From Propionibacteriales bacterium (GTDB lineage Bacteria; Actinomycetota; Actinomycetes; Propionibacteriales; Nocardioidaceae), in assembly GCA_009377795.1 (NCBI GenBank), contig WHTJ01000050.1, forward strand, positions 1 to 33,409: a DNA stretch of 33,409 nt. Direction: 5' to 3'. Below are positions 7,133 through 15,283 of the stretch, piece after piece (position 1 is the first letter of the stretch; each line of letters opens with the position of its first letter). A program made the translations under genes and the position numbers. A model generated the notes under the pieces. It saw nothing but the letters and a program-made list of their open reading frames with translations, was not told where the DNA came from and did no database searches.

Positions 7133-8671
7133 TCAGTTCAGCCGTTCCACACCGCGATTCCCGTACCAGTCGACGGCCTCGGCCGACGTACGGACCGTCA
7201 CCGCCTGCAGATGGCTGAAGTCGTGGAACGACTCCCAGCCGCCTTCCTTGCCCACGCCACTGTCCCGCAGACCGCCCCACGGGGACGCCGGGTCGAGCCG
7301 ATGGTGGTCGTTGACCCAGACGATCCCCTGCTTCAGCTCGCTCGCGACCCGGTGAGCGCGTGCGACGTCCCGCGTCCATACCGCGGAGCCGAGGCCGTAC
7401 GGCGAGTCGTTCGCCTGCGCGATGGCCTCGGCCTCGTCCGCAACCTCGATCACGACGAGGACCGGACCGAAGATCTCCTCCCGAGCGACCCGCATCGTGT
7501 TCTGTGCCGCGGTCAACACCGTCGGCCGCACGAAGAAGCCGCCTTCGCAACCCGGCACCACCGGAGGCTCGCCGCCGGTGGCGAGATGGGCGCCCTCGTC
7601 CAACCCCAGCTGGACGTAGTCGGCGATCCGCTCCCTAGCCTGGGCAGAGATCACGGGACCGAGCTGCGTGACGGCCTCGCGCGGGTCACCGATGCGGATC
7701 CGTTCAGCCTGGGCGACGAGCGCATCGACGAACTCGTCGTGTACGGCACTCTCCACCAGGACGCGGGTGCCTGCGATGCAGGTTTGGCCCGCGGCGACGA
7801 ATCCGCCGAACGCGACTCCTCGCGCGGCCTCCTCGACCGGGGAGTCGGCGAACACGAGCACCGGGCTCTTGCCTCCGAGCTCCACGGTGTGCTTGGCGAA
7901 ACGGGCGGCCGCCGCTGTCGCGACCGAACGCCCCGCCGTCGTCCCGCCGGTGAACGTGATCTTGGCGACGTCCGGATGGGCGGCGAGTGCGGCACCGGCG
8001 ACGGGACCGGCGCCTTGGACCACGTTGAACACGCCCGGAGGGAAGCCCGCCTCGGCGGCCGTCTCACCGAGGACGATGCTCGTCAAGGGCGTGAGCTCCG
8101 AGGGTTTGAGTACGACGCTGTTGCCCGCGGCGAGGGCGGGAGCCAGGCTCTTCGAGCCGATCATCAACGGGTGATTGAACGACGACAGGACGCCGACGAC
8201 GCCGAGCGGGAAGCGTCGCGTGTACGAGTGGTAGGGCCCGGGCATCGGGACCACGGCCGTGCGGTCGGCGAGCAGCAGCGCCGCGTTGTAGCGGTACCAC
8301 TCCGGCAGCCTGCCGATCTGCGCTCGCGTCTCGGTGATGGGGCGTCCGTTGTCGACCGTCTCCAGCTGGTACAACCGATCGAGCCGGCTCTCGATGCGGT
8401 CCGCGAAGCGGTTGAGGATGCGTGCCCGATCGGCGATGGGTCGCTCGCTCCAATCCCCCGAAAGAAACGCCGCCTTGGCCACCTGCACGGCGCGGTCGAC
8501 GTCTTCGGCGCCCGCGGAGGCGACGCGGCCCATCTCCTGTCCGGTCGACGGGTTGAGGACGGGCATGGTCTCGCCTGAGACGGCACCGACCTCCTCGCCC
8601 CCGATCAGCAGCCCTCGCGTCGACACCTCAGCGGAGTCGCTGGGGGTCTGCCCTGTCTGCGTGGTGGTCAT
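7133..8671 (-). CDS. NAD(P)-dependent aldehyde dehydrogenase
   Basis: A full-length (512-residue) aldehyde dehydrogenase, oxidising an aldehyde to its acid in the cytoplasm. Visible: SSFNHP with the oxyanion-hole Asn (~166), cofactor site KPSELTP (~189-195), FTGGTTAGR (~240-248), general-base Glu in VELGGKSP (~264) and nucleophilic Cys in AGQTCIAGTRV (~298), then EEIFGPVL near the C-terminus. All catalytic residues are present. The ATG is preceded by GAGGAGG four bases upstream, and that ribosome-binding site contains the stop codon of the GntR gene, so the two are probably translationally coupled. It is the first enzyme gene of the operon and thus the best candidate for direct control by the GntR protein. 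Confidence 0.93.
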   Translation of the reverse strand: MTTTQTGQTPSDSAEVSTRGLLIGGEEVGAVSGETMPVLNPSTGQEMGRVASAGAEDVDRAVQVAKAAFLSGDWSERPIADRARILNRFADRIESRLDRLYQLETVDNGRPITETRAQIGRLPEWYRYNAALLLADRTAVVPMPGPYHSYTRRFPLGVVGVLSSFNHPLMIGSKSLAPALAAGNSVVLKPSELTPLTSIVLGETAAEAGFPPGVFNVVQGAGPVAGAALAAHPDVAKITFTGGTTAGRSVATAAAARFAKHTVELGGKSPVLVFADSPVEEAARGVAFGGFVAAGQTCIAGTRVLVESAVHDEFVDALVAQAERIRIGDPREAVTQLGPVISAQARERIADYVQLGLDEGAHLATGGEPPVVPGCEGGFFVRPTVLTAAQNTMRVAREEIFGPVLVVIEVADEAEAIAQANDSPYGLGSAVWTRDVARAHRVASELKQGIVWVNDHHRLDPASPWGGLRDSGVGKEGGWESFHDFSHLQAVTVRTSAEAVDWYGNRGVERLN

Positions 8672-8680
8672 TCGACCTCC

Positions 8681-9352
8681 TCACTCCGGCGCCGCAGACT
8701 TGTTGGCCCGCTCGGCCGGCGTGAGCTCCTGCTCGAGCAGCTGTTGCAGGATCATCTCGTGCGACGTCACGAGATGGCTTCTCGTCGCACGTTCGACCTC
8801 TTCGGCGTCCTGACGCTCGACCGCCGCGAGAATCCCGCGGTGCTCTTCGCTGGTGTGGTCGACCGCGTCGAGCCGTTCCAGGTAGAGCCAGACGTACCGG
8901 TCTGTCTGCTTACGCAGCGACTCGATCGTCGTGATCATCCGGGGCCGGCCGGACTGCTTGTAGACCTGTCCATGGAACTCGGCGTTCGCCGCCAGCCACG
9001 TGCGGCGATCGTCGGCCTGGTCCATCCGCCTCAGGCAGTCGTGCATGCGCATCATCTGGGCACGGCCGACGTTCGGCACCGCGAGCCGGCTCGCGAACGG
9101 CTCGACCAGTCCCCGCAGCTCGTACAGCTCCTGCAGGTCGTCGAGCGACAGGCTGGCGACGACCGCGCCGCTGCGACCGGCGAGCGTGACGAGCCCCTCC
9201 GCCGCGAGCTCGGACAGCGCCTCGCGCACCGGGATCCGGCTCACGCCGAACCGGGTGGCCAGATCGCTTTGAGTCAGTCGTGTGCCCGGCGCGAACGTGT
9301 TCGAGAGGATCGCCTCCCGCAACCGCTCGACCACCTCGTCGACTGCACTCAT
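8681..9352 (-). CDS. GntR family (FCD) transcriptional regulator
   Basis: 223 residues. N-terminal winged helix (about 5-70): REAILSNTFAPGTRLTQSDLATRFGVSRIPVREAL pattern, summarised by the SRIPVREAL recognition helix. C-terminal FCD helical ligand domain with metal-type residues in NAEFHGQVY, EEHRGI and RSHLVTSHE. FCD regulators sense organic acids and usually repress adjacent catabolic genes. It is the first gene of the minus-strand operon, directly followed by the aldehyde dehydrogenase. The mRNA appears leaderless: the -10 element ends seven bases before the ATG (see 9360-9389), and a GTATAC-centred palindrome overlaps that -10, pointing to autoregulation. Confidence 0.9.
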   Translation of the reverse strand: MSAVDEVVERLREAILSNTFAPGTRLTQSDLATRFGVSRIPVREALSELAAEGLVTLAGRSGAVVASLSLDDLQELYELRGLVEPFASRLAVPNVGRAQMMRMHDCLRRMDQADDRRTWLAANAEFHGQVYKQSGRPRMITTIESLRKQTDRYVWLYLERLDAVDHTSEEHRGILAAVERQDAEEVERATRSHLVTSHEMILQQLLEQELTPAERANKSAAPE

Positions 9353-9359
9353 GAGGATG

Positions 9360-9389
9360 TGTATACGGAGACATGATATTGGATGTCAA
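9360..9389 (-). promoter_or_regulatory. Strong sigma-70-type promoter, leaderless, for the GntR/ECF/catabolic operon
   Basis: On the minus strand: TTGACA (9389-9384), 18-base spacer, TATACA (9365-9360), then seven bases to the ATG at 9352. Transcription would start at or within a base of the start codon. GTATAC, the palindromic core common in GntR/FCD operators, coincides with the -10, and ATGT/ACAT arms flank it, consistent with repression by the encoded regulator. Confidence 0.7.
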
Positions 9390-9568
9390 GTGCCGTGAAT
9401 AAAAACCTGGTGCTGGAAGTTGTATCCAGGACCGCATGGTCAGGCGGGATACGCATATAGCCGACGAACTCGTCACCAACGGGACGCAAAGCGCCACGCC
9501 CGGCTCTTTACTCTCTGTGTTCGTTGTGGCACGATGCGCAAAACCCGACTAGGGCAAAGGTGCATTAA

Positions 9569-10780
9569 ATGATCGCCCCAGAGGAATCGCTCTCCCCCGC
9601 CGATTCGCGGTCCGTCGCCCCGAAGTCCGGGCTTTTCCCGGCGGCTCGATGGGGCGGGTACGAGCGGGCCGCGGTCGAGGAGAGCTGGCGACGCCAGGAG
9701 ATCGGGCGACGCGAGGCCGAGGGGGCCCTGAGGTCGGCGCGAGCGGAAGCCGCGTCAGCCCGGCAGCAGGTCGCTTCCCTGGAATCCGAGGTCGAGCGGC
9801 TGCGGAAGGGACTCGCCGAGTCGGCCAGCCCGTCGTACTCCGGGCTCGGCGATCGGGCGACTCAGCTGCTCAAGGAGGCCGAACAGCAGGCGTCCGACAT
9901 CGTCGCGCAAGCGTTTCGCGAGGCCAAACTCGTGCGGCATGAGGCCGAGGAGGCCGTCGTCGCCCAGCGGGCGAACGCTTCCGCGGAGGCCGAACAGCTG
10001 ATGGCGGCGCAGCGGGTCGAGATCGAACGGCTTCGGGCGGAAGCGGTCCAGGCCATTGTTCGCCGGCGCTCCAGCGTGAAGGCGGAGGCCGACGATCTGC
10101 TCGGCGGCGTCAAGCTCGAAGCCGAGCAGGTGCGGCTGAGCACTCGGCAGGAGGCCGAGTCCGTGCTCGCGAGCGCCGTACGCGAAGCCGAAGAAACCCG
10201 GGCCGTCGCGGAACGGGAGGTGGCCGACATACGACGTAGCCTGGCCCTCGAGCAGGAGCGGCTGAGCAAGGAGGCCGCCGAGCGGTACGACGAGGCCGTC
10301 AGGGAGACCGAGCGCCTGAGATCCGATGCCGACGAGCGGACCGCCGCCGCCGAGGAACGTGCGGAGGCAGCGGCGGGACGCGCGGCTCGGCTTCGAGAAC
10401 AATCCGTGGCCGAGGCGGAAGCCCTCACGGACAGAGCCCAACAGGACGCCGAGCAGATCGTGTCCGCGGCGCGCCTCCAGGCCAAGCAGATCGAGTCCCA
10501 CAGCCAGGCCGAGGCAGAGTACGTGCTCGAACGCGTGCGCAAGGAGGCGGACGCCTTCCATCAGCGACGCACCGACATCATCGACCAGCTGGCCGACCTG
10601 CGCGACATGATCAGCGGTCTCGGTAGTGAGGTGGCACGCCCCCTCGATACGAGCCCGGTCGACACGAGCCCGGACGTCACGACACCGGAGCCGGACTACA
10701 CCGCGACATCCGATGACTCGGCACTGCGCGCGGACTCCTCCAACCAGAGCGACCTGTCGAGGCCCGTACCGGCGGCGTGA
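9569..10780 (+). CDS. Long coiled-coil protein, DivIVA/Scy-like
   Basis: 403 residues. After a short N-terminal segment (1-35), a nearly continuous Ala/Glu/Arg-rich heptad region spans about 37-345, followed by a disordered Ser/Thr/Asp-rich tail. Repeated EAE and REAE motifs (e.g. QQASDIVAQAFREAKLV, AEREVADIRRSL) resemble actinobacterial polar-growth scaffold proteins of the DivIVA/Scy/FilP type. No transmembrane or enzymatic motif is seen, so the product is probably a cytoplasmic filament or scaffold. The ATG has AAAGGTG six bases upstream. It is divergent from the GntR operon across a 216-base gap and is not obviously linked to the downstream signalling pair. Assignment beyond coiled-coil protein is tentative. 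Confidence 0.75.
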   Translation: MIAPEESLSPADSRSVAPKSGLFPAARWGGYERAAVEESWRRQEIGRREAEGALRSARAEAASARQQVASLESEVERLRKGLAESASPSYSGLGDRATQLLKEAEQQASDIVAQAFREAKLVRHEAEEAVVAQRANASAEAEQLMAAQRVEIERLRAEAVQAIVRRRSSVKAEADDLLGGVKLEAEQVRLSTRQEAESVLASAVREAEETRAVAEREVADIRRSLALEQERLSKEAAERYDEAVRETERLRSDADERTAAAEERAEAAAGRAARLREQSVAEAEALTDRAQQDAEQIVSAARLQAKQIESHSQAEAEYVLERVRKEADAFHQRRTDIIDQLADLRDMISGLGSEVARPLDTSPVDTSPDVTTPEPDYTATSDDSALRADSSNQSDLSRPVPAA

Positions 10781-10952
10781 GATCCGCGCGCGGTTGACTC
10801 GATCCGCGACGCTGACGAGCGGCGACGATCCTGCTTGATCTCTGTCGCGGTGGCGTACATCTGCTGGTTCCCGGGACAGGCGGCCTCTGTGCGTGTCACG
10901 CTCCTTGTTGACGCAGACGGACGTCCGCGGTCACCTGGGGGGAGCCGATCCG

Positions 10953-12611
10953 ATGAGCAGACCAGCCATGCTGACGGTCGACGACGATCCCCTGGTCTCG
11001 GCAGCGATCTCCCGTGACCTGCGCTCCCACTACGGTGCCGACTATCGCATCGTGCAGGCGACGTCGGGGGCCGACGGGCTGGCCGTACTGACCGAACTGG
11101 CCCTGCGCAACCAACCCGTCGCGCTGATCGCCTGCGACCAGCGGATGCCGGAGATGACGGGCATCGAGATGCTCGAACGGGCGCGCACCACGGCTCCGGG
11201 CGCCAAGTGCCTGCTGCTCACCGCCTATGCCGACACCGACGTCGCCATCAACGCGATCAACGACATCGGACTCGATTACTACTTGCTCAAGCCGTGGGAT
11301 CCACCGGACGAGCGGTTGTACCCCGCCGTCGACGACCTGCTCGGCGACTGGTGGCGGGCCAACCCGGAGCAGACCTCGCAGGTGCGTGTCGTGGGGCACC
11401 GGTGGTCCGACCGAAGTCACGACGTGAAGACGTTCCTGGCCCGGAACCACGTCCCTTATCGCTGGTACGACATCGAGCGCGACTCCGAGGCCCAGCGACT
11501 GAGCGACCTTGCCCAGGCGACACCGACCGATCTGCCGCTGGTGCTCGTACCCGAAGGAGAGACGCTCCGCTCGCCGTCGACGCTCGATCTCGCCGGAGCC
11601 CTCGGCCTGCGTACGAACACCGAACAGCGTCTGTACGACGTCTGCATCGTGGGGAGCGGCCCGGCCGGCCTGGCCGCCGCGGTGTACGCGGCGTCGGAAG
11701 GCTTGAGCACCGTCGTCGTCGAACGCGAGGCGCCGGGCGGTCAGGCCGGTCAGAGTGCGGCGATCGAGAACTACCTCGGGTTCCCCAAGGGGCTGACTGG
11801 CTCAGACCTGACCCAGCGCGCAGTCGCCCAGGTCAGTCGCTTCGGCGCTGAGATGGTGCTCGCGCGCGACGTCGTCGGTATCCAGACCCGCGGCCCTGTC
11901 CACGCCGTACTGTTCGAAGGATCGGGAGAGATCGAGACCCGAGCGCTGATTGTGGCCACCGGTGTGTCCTACCGGCGCCTGGACGCGGCGGGCCTCGCCG
12001 AGCTGACCGGCCGGGGTGTCTACTACGGAGCAACCGCCAGCGAGGCGAGCGAGTGTCAGGGCGACGTCGTGTACGTCGTCGGTGGCGCCAACTCCGCAGG
12101 GCAGGCTGCGCTCAGCCTGGCCGGATTCGCCGAACGAGTGGTGCTCGTGGTCCGGGCACAAACCCTCAACGAAACGATGTCGCGATACCTGATCGAGAGG
12201 ATCGCGTCCACCGCCAACATCGAGGTGCGATACCGCACCGAGGTGGTGGCATGTCGTGGCGACGGTCACCTCGAGGCGCTCACCCTCGCCGATCGAGACT
12301 CCGGCGTCCAGGAGGAGGTCACGTCGAGCTGGTTGTTCGTCTTCATCGGCGCCTCACCACGCACCGAGTGGCTCGGCCCCGAGGTGGTCCGTGACGACAA
12401 GGGGTTCATCGTCACGGGTCCCGATCTGCTCACCCCCGTCCATGCCAAGCACTGGGCACTTCCCCGGGCGCCGTTCGCGCTCGAGGCGAGCGTGCCCGGG
12501 GTCTTCGCGGCGGGCGATGTCCGGCTGGACTCCATGAAGCGGGTCGCGTCGGCCGTCGGTGAGGGCGCGATGTCGGTCTACCTCGTGCACCGCTATCTGG
12601 CGACGATCTGA
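10953..12611 (+). CDS. Response-regulator receiver / Trx-like / thioredoxin-reductase-like fusion
   Basis: 552 residues, three parts. Receiver domain (1-130): acidic pocket VDDD, phospho-acceptor Asp62 in ACDQRMPEMTG, Thr90 and Lys113 in LLKPWD. A short thioredoxin/glutaredoxin-like segment (~145-220) has RWSDRSHDVKTFLARN but no CxxC. The FAD/NAD(P) reductase domain (~227-552) has GSGPAG (234-239), GGQAGQS, ATGV, a second Rossmann VVGGANSAG and GVFAAGDVR. The thioredoxin-reductase active site CATC is replaced by GATA (359-362), so dithiol chemistry is lost and the module may sense flavin/NAD(P)H state. The start is ATG 10953, with GGGGGAG eight bases upstream. Its TGA overlaps the kinase ATG (TGATG), marking them as a cognate pair. 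Confidence 0.88.
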   Translation: MSRPAMLTVDDDPLVSAAISRDLRSHYGADYRIVQATSGADGLAVLTELALRNQPVALIACDQRMPEMTGIEMLERARTTAPGAKCLLLTAYADTDVAINAINDIGLDYYLLKPWDPPDERLYPAVDDLLGDWWRANPEQTSQVRVVGHRWSDRSHDVKTFLARNHVPYRWYDIERDSEAQRLSDLAQATPTDLPLVLVPEGETLRSPSTLDLAGALGLRTNTEQRLYDVCIVGSGPAGLAAAVYAASEGLSTVVVEREAPGGQAGQSAAIENYLGFPKGLTGSDLTQRAVAQVSRFGAEMVLARDVVGIQTRGPVHAVLFEGSGEIETRALIVATGVSYRRLDAAGLAELTGRGVYYGATASEASECQGDVVYVVGGANSAGQAALSLAGFAERVVLVVRAQTLNETMSRYLIERIASTANIEVRYRTEVVACRGDGHLEALTLADRDSGVQEEVTSSWLFVFIGASPRTEWLGPEVVRDDKGFIVTGPDLLTPVHAKHWALPRAPFALEASVPGVFAAGDVRLDSMKRVASAVGEGAMSVYLVHRYLATI

Positions 12612-14005
12612 TGCGCGTCGACGACCTCCGCTCACTCAGCCTCTTCGACGGTCTGAACGACGACCAGCTTGCCGAGCTGATCGATGTCGGTACGGAGGTA
12701 CGCATCGAGCCCGGGGTCGACCTGTTTCACGAAGGTGAGCATGCGGATTTCTGGTGGGTGCTCGTCGACGGTGCGATCGACCTCATGCGTCACGTCGGTC
12801 GCGAGCACACCGTGGTAGGGCGAATGGACGCACCGGGTCGCTGGGCCGGTGGATTCCGAGCGTGGGACGAGCACGGCGTCTATCTCGCGACCGGTAGAGG
12901 GGTAACCGGCGGGCGGGTGCTCCGGGTGTCAGCGGAAGCGTTGCGTGAGCGGTCTAATGCCTGGTTTCCGTTCGGCAGGCACCTCATCGAGGGGCTTTAC
13001 ACGACCGCGCGACGCATCGAGTCGACGGCGCGCCAGCGCGAGTCCCTCGTCGCTCTCGGCACGCTCTCGGCCGGCCTCATGCACGAGATCAACAATCCGG
13101 CGGCCGCCGCCACCCGAGCCGTCGACGCCCTCGAGGACGCCTGCACGACGCTGCTCTCGTCGCTCGGCCGGCTTGTCGACGACGAGATCTCGGTGCAGCA
13201 GTTCGGCGCCCTCGATGCCCTACGCCGTGAGATCGAGCCTCGGACGGGTGCCCTGGACCCACTGGAAATGGCCGACCACGAGGAGGCGCTGTCGTCCTGG
13301 CTGGTCCGCCACGGCGTCGAGCGCGCATGGGTCATCGCGCCACCGCTGGTGGCCGCCGGTGTGGACGTTCCCTGGTGCGAACGGGCCGCCACCGTGCTCC
13401 CGGGTTCGGCCTTGGAGCCGGGACTGGAATGGGTGGCGAGCACCTTCGCCATCGCCACGCTTCTCTCCGAGGTGAAGGTGTCGACCGGGCGCGTCTCCGA
13501 GCTCGTCGCCGCCGTCAAGTCCTACTCCCAGATGGACCGCGCGTCGATGCAGCACATCGCCGTGACAGACGGCCTCGAGAGCACCCTGGTCATGCTCGAG
13601 CACAAGCTCCGCGACGGTGTCACGGTCGTGCGTGACTTCGGCGCCGAGGTTCCCCGGATCGAGGCGTACGCCGGGGAGCTCAACCAGGTGTGGACCAACC
13701 TCATCGACAACGCCGTCGACGCGATGGACGGCGCCGGAACGCTCCGGCTGACCACCCGTGCTGACGGGGAAGTCGTCGTGGTCGACATCGGCGACACCGG
13801 TCCGGGCATGGCACCGTCGGTGGCGGCACGCGCCTTCGAGGCGTTCTACACGACCAAGGACGTGGGCAAGGGCACCGGTCTCGGCCTCGACATCGCGCGG
13901 CGCATCGTCGAGGACCGCCACGGCGGCACGATCAGCATCGACTCCCGACCCGGTGAGACGGTCCTGCGGGTCCGCCTGCCCGTGCGAGGGCACCAGCGTC
14001 GGTGA
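12611..14005 (+). CDS. cNMP-binding-domain histidine kinase
   Basis: 464 residues without membrane segments, so soluble. An N-terminal cyclic-nucleotide-binding-like beta-roll (about 1-125; SLFDGLNDDQLAEL, ...FWWVLVDGAIDL) is followed by a dimerisation helix with phospho-acceptor His158 in GLMHEINNPAAA, an insert of about 120 residues, and an ATPase domain with N-box LIDNAVDAM, G1 DTGPGM, F-box FEAFYTTK and G2 GTGLGL. HEINNP is typical of the NtrB-like HisKA group. It overlaps the preceding receiver/reductase gene by one base, so it is the likely phosphodonor for that receiver. The canonical Arg and Glu that bind cAMP phosphate are not evident, so the sensed ligand is open. Confidence 0.88.
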   Translation: MRVDDLRSLSLFDGLNDDQLAELIDVGTEVRIEPGVDLFHEGEHADFWWVLVDGAIDLMRHVGREHTVVGRMDAPGRWAGGFRAWDEHGVYLATGRGVTGGRVLRVSAEALRERSNAWFPFGRHLIEGLYTTARRIESTARQRESLVALGTLSAGLMHEINNPAAAATRAVDALEDACTTLLSSLGRLVDDEISVQQFGALDALRREIEPRTGALDPLEMADHEEALSSWLVRHGVERAWVIAPPLVAAGVDVPWCERAATVLPGSALEPGLEWVASTFAIATLLSEVKVSTGRVSELVAAVKSYSQMDRASMQHIAVTDGLESTLVMLEHKLRDGVTVVRDFGAEVPRIEAYAGELNQVWTNLIDNAVDAMDGAGTLRLTTRADGEVVVVDIGDTGPGMAPSVAARAFEAFYTTKDVGKGTGLGLDIARRIVEDRHGGTISIDSRPGETVLRVRLPVRGHQRR

Positions 14006-14014
14006 CTTCGTTCT

Positions 14015-14031
14015 GCCGGCGCCGAGCCGGC
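14015..14031. terminator. Bidirectional hairpin between convergent genes
   Basis: GCCGGC, loop GCCGA, GCCGGC, ten bases after the kinase stop and 17 bases before the stop of the convergent membrane-protein gene. The arms pair perfectly and there is no T tract, as is common in high-GC actinobacteria. Confidence 0.5.
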
Positions 14032-14047
14032 GGATCGTCCGACTCGT

Positions 14048-14578
14048 CTAGTACCGCTGTCCCTGGACGCGGGTTACCCGCGAGCGCCGTAGGTGCATCA
14101 GCACTGCCGCAACGACCCCGATGGCACCGGCGACCATCAGGATGGTCGCGAGCGCGTCGTCGAATATGTAGGGCAGGTTGAGGTCGACGGCCCAGTACAC
14201 GATCGCTCCGACCGCGACCAGGCCGACGCCGGCGCCGACACCGGTCTCCGCGTGCTGGGCGTTCACGATCACGGATGCAGCCACGCCGATGGCGCCGGCG
14301 ACCATCAAGATCGCACCCAGCGCATCGTCGTCCACGTACGGCAAGTTGAAGTCCACCGCCCAGTAGACGATCGCTCCGACCGCGATCATGGCAACGCCGG
14401 CGCCGACACCAGTCTGCGCGCGCTGTGCCTTCATGAGTGCGGACATCGTCAAGGCAACGATGCCGGCCACCATCAAGATCCCCCCGAGTGCATCGTCGTT
14501 CGCGTAGGGCACGTCGATCTCGACCACCCAGTACAGAATCGCCCCCGCAGCAAGGAACAAGATTCCTGCCGCGCCCAT
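14048..14578 (-). CDS. Membrane protein of three tandem DUF6458-like repeats
   Basis: 176 residues built from three copies of one 56-residue unit (period 168 bases). Each unit has two membrane helices around a conserved loop: GAILYWVVEIDVPY...DDAL..ILMVAG, GAIVYWAVDFNLPY...DDALGAILMVAG, GAIVYWAVDLNLPY...DDALATILMVAG. The last two are the most alike, pointing to stepwise internal duplication. Single-unit proteins of this kind (DUF6458-like) are widespread small actinobacterial membrane proteins of unknown function. AAAGGA seven bases before the ATG supports the start. About six membrane segments and a short basic C-terminal tail are predicted from hydrophobicity. Function unknown. Confidence 0.8.
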   Translation of the reverse strand: MGAAGILFLAAGAILYWVVEIDVPYANDDALGGILMVAGIVALTMSALMKAQRAQTGVGAGVAMIAVGAIVYWAVDFNLPYVDDDALGAILMVAGAIGVAASVIVNAQHAETGVGAGVGLVAVGAIVYWAVDLNLPYIFDDALATILMVAGAIGVVAAVLMHLRRSRVTRVQGQRY

Positions 14579-14915
14579 GGGTACATCCTTTCAGTCTGCT
14601 TCGCGGTAAACAGGGCGGACTCTACATGGGGACTGAGGGATTTCAACACCTGGCCTCATGCCGGGCGACCGGTTCCCCAGCGCGAGAACCTAACCGACGG
14701 TGAACGTCCCTTGACACAACGGAACACGACCACCACCGGAACCGGCGGAGTGGTGCTGTCCCGCTTCAACCTCGGACCTCTGGGGTATGAGGACGCCGAC
14801 CGTTCTTTCTGGGCGTCGCGATGACCTCCATCGCTGCCGCCGGTTCACCGCAACCGACGAAGATGCACTCGCCTGGGCGGATCGACGACCTCTTCGTCGG
14901 TTTCGGTGGCCGAGA
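14579..14915. other. Non-coding stretch with a long inverted repeat
   Basis: I see no credible gene here: short open frames on both strands show no domain, no good start and no membrane pattern. The stretch contains an inverted repeat at 14846-14863 and 14891-14908 (AACCGACGAAGA with TCTTCGTCGGTT, 12 bp perfect, then one mismatch and CACCG/CGGTG) enclosing a 27-base loop. It lies directly after the stop of the small membrane-protein frame on the minus strand and may be its terminator. A TTGACA at 14711-14716 has no convincing -10. Confidence 0.5.
14846..14908 (-). terminator. Long hairpin following the small membrane-protein ORF
   Basis: Twelve perfect pairs (14852-14863 with 14891-14902), then a C/T mismatch and five more pairs (14846-14850 with 14904-14908). 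It starts eight bases beyond the stop at 14916 on the minus strand. No T run follows. It could equally be a structured RNA or a protein-binding inverted repeat. Confidence 0.4.
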
Positions 14916-15047
14916 TTAGTGGGCATCGCCATCGCCGCCGCCGTCGCCGTCGCTGTTCCGTCTGGTGCGGACGTAGCGCACCACGGCGACCGTGATCAGG
15001 GCCAGGGAGCCGATCGCCCACACAACCAGCACGATCGTGATGATCAC
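14916..15047 (-). CDS. Small single-span membrane protein
   Basis: A 43-residue frame with GTG start at 15047, preceded by GGGAGG at five bases, an excellent ribosome-binding site. Sequence pattern: IITIVLVVWAIGSLALITV forms one membrane helix, followed by basic RYVRTRR and an acidic, Gly/Asp-rich tail ending DAH. This helix plus positive-inside tail is typical of real small membrane proteins. A longer frame exists upstream in the same phase but has no comparable ribosome-binding site. A stable hairpin follows the stop. Function unknown; no recognised family. Confidence 0.45.
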   Translation of the reverse strand: MIITIVLVVWAIGSLALITVAVVRYVRTRRNSDGDGGGDGDAH

Positions 15048-15130
15048 CAGGTCCTCCCTCGAGAGCAGGACGTCCGTCAGGTGGAGGGACGGCCGCTCGG
15101 GCACCAGGCCGGCCGTCCCCCCACGTGGCG

Positions 15131-15176
15131 GACAGGGCCGGTAACGGGTCCAATATCCGGCATCACCAGCCCTGTC
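15131..15176. repeat. Inverted repeat upstream of the HTH regulator
   Basis: GACAGGGC (15131-15138) pairs with GCCCTGTC (15169-15176), with an inner CCGG/CCGG pairing. It sits in the gap between the divergent small membrane protein and the HTH/TPR regulator and could be an operator or leader structure. Confidence 0.35.
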
Positions 15177-15283
15177 GGTTTCATCCTGTGATTGACTGGT
15201 AACAGCATGAAAGGTGAGAGATGGGGAGAATTGCGTCTCCTCTCCTCCACCCGAGACGTACTCCAGGCAAGGGATGGGGAGAT

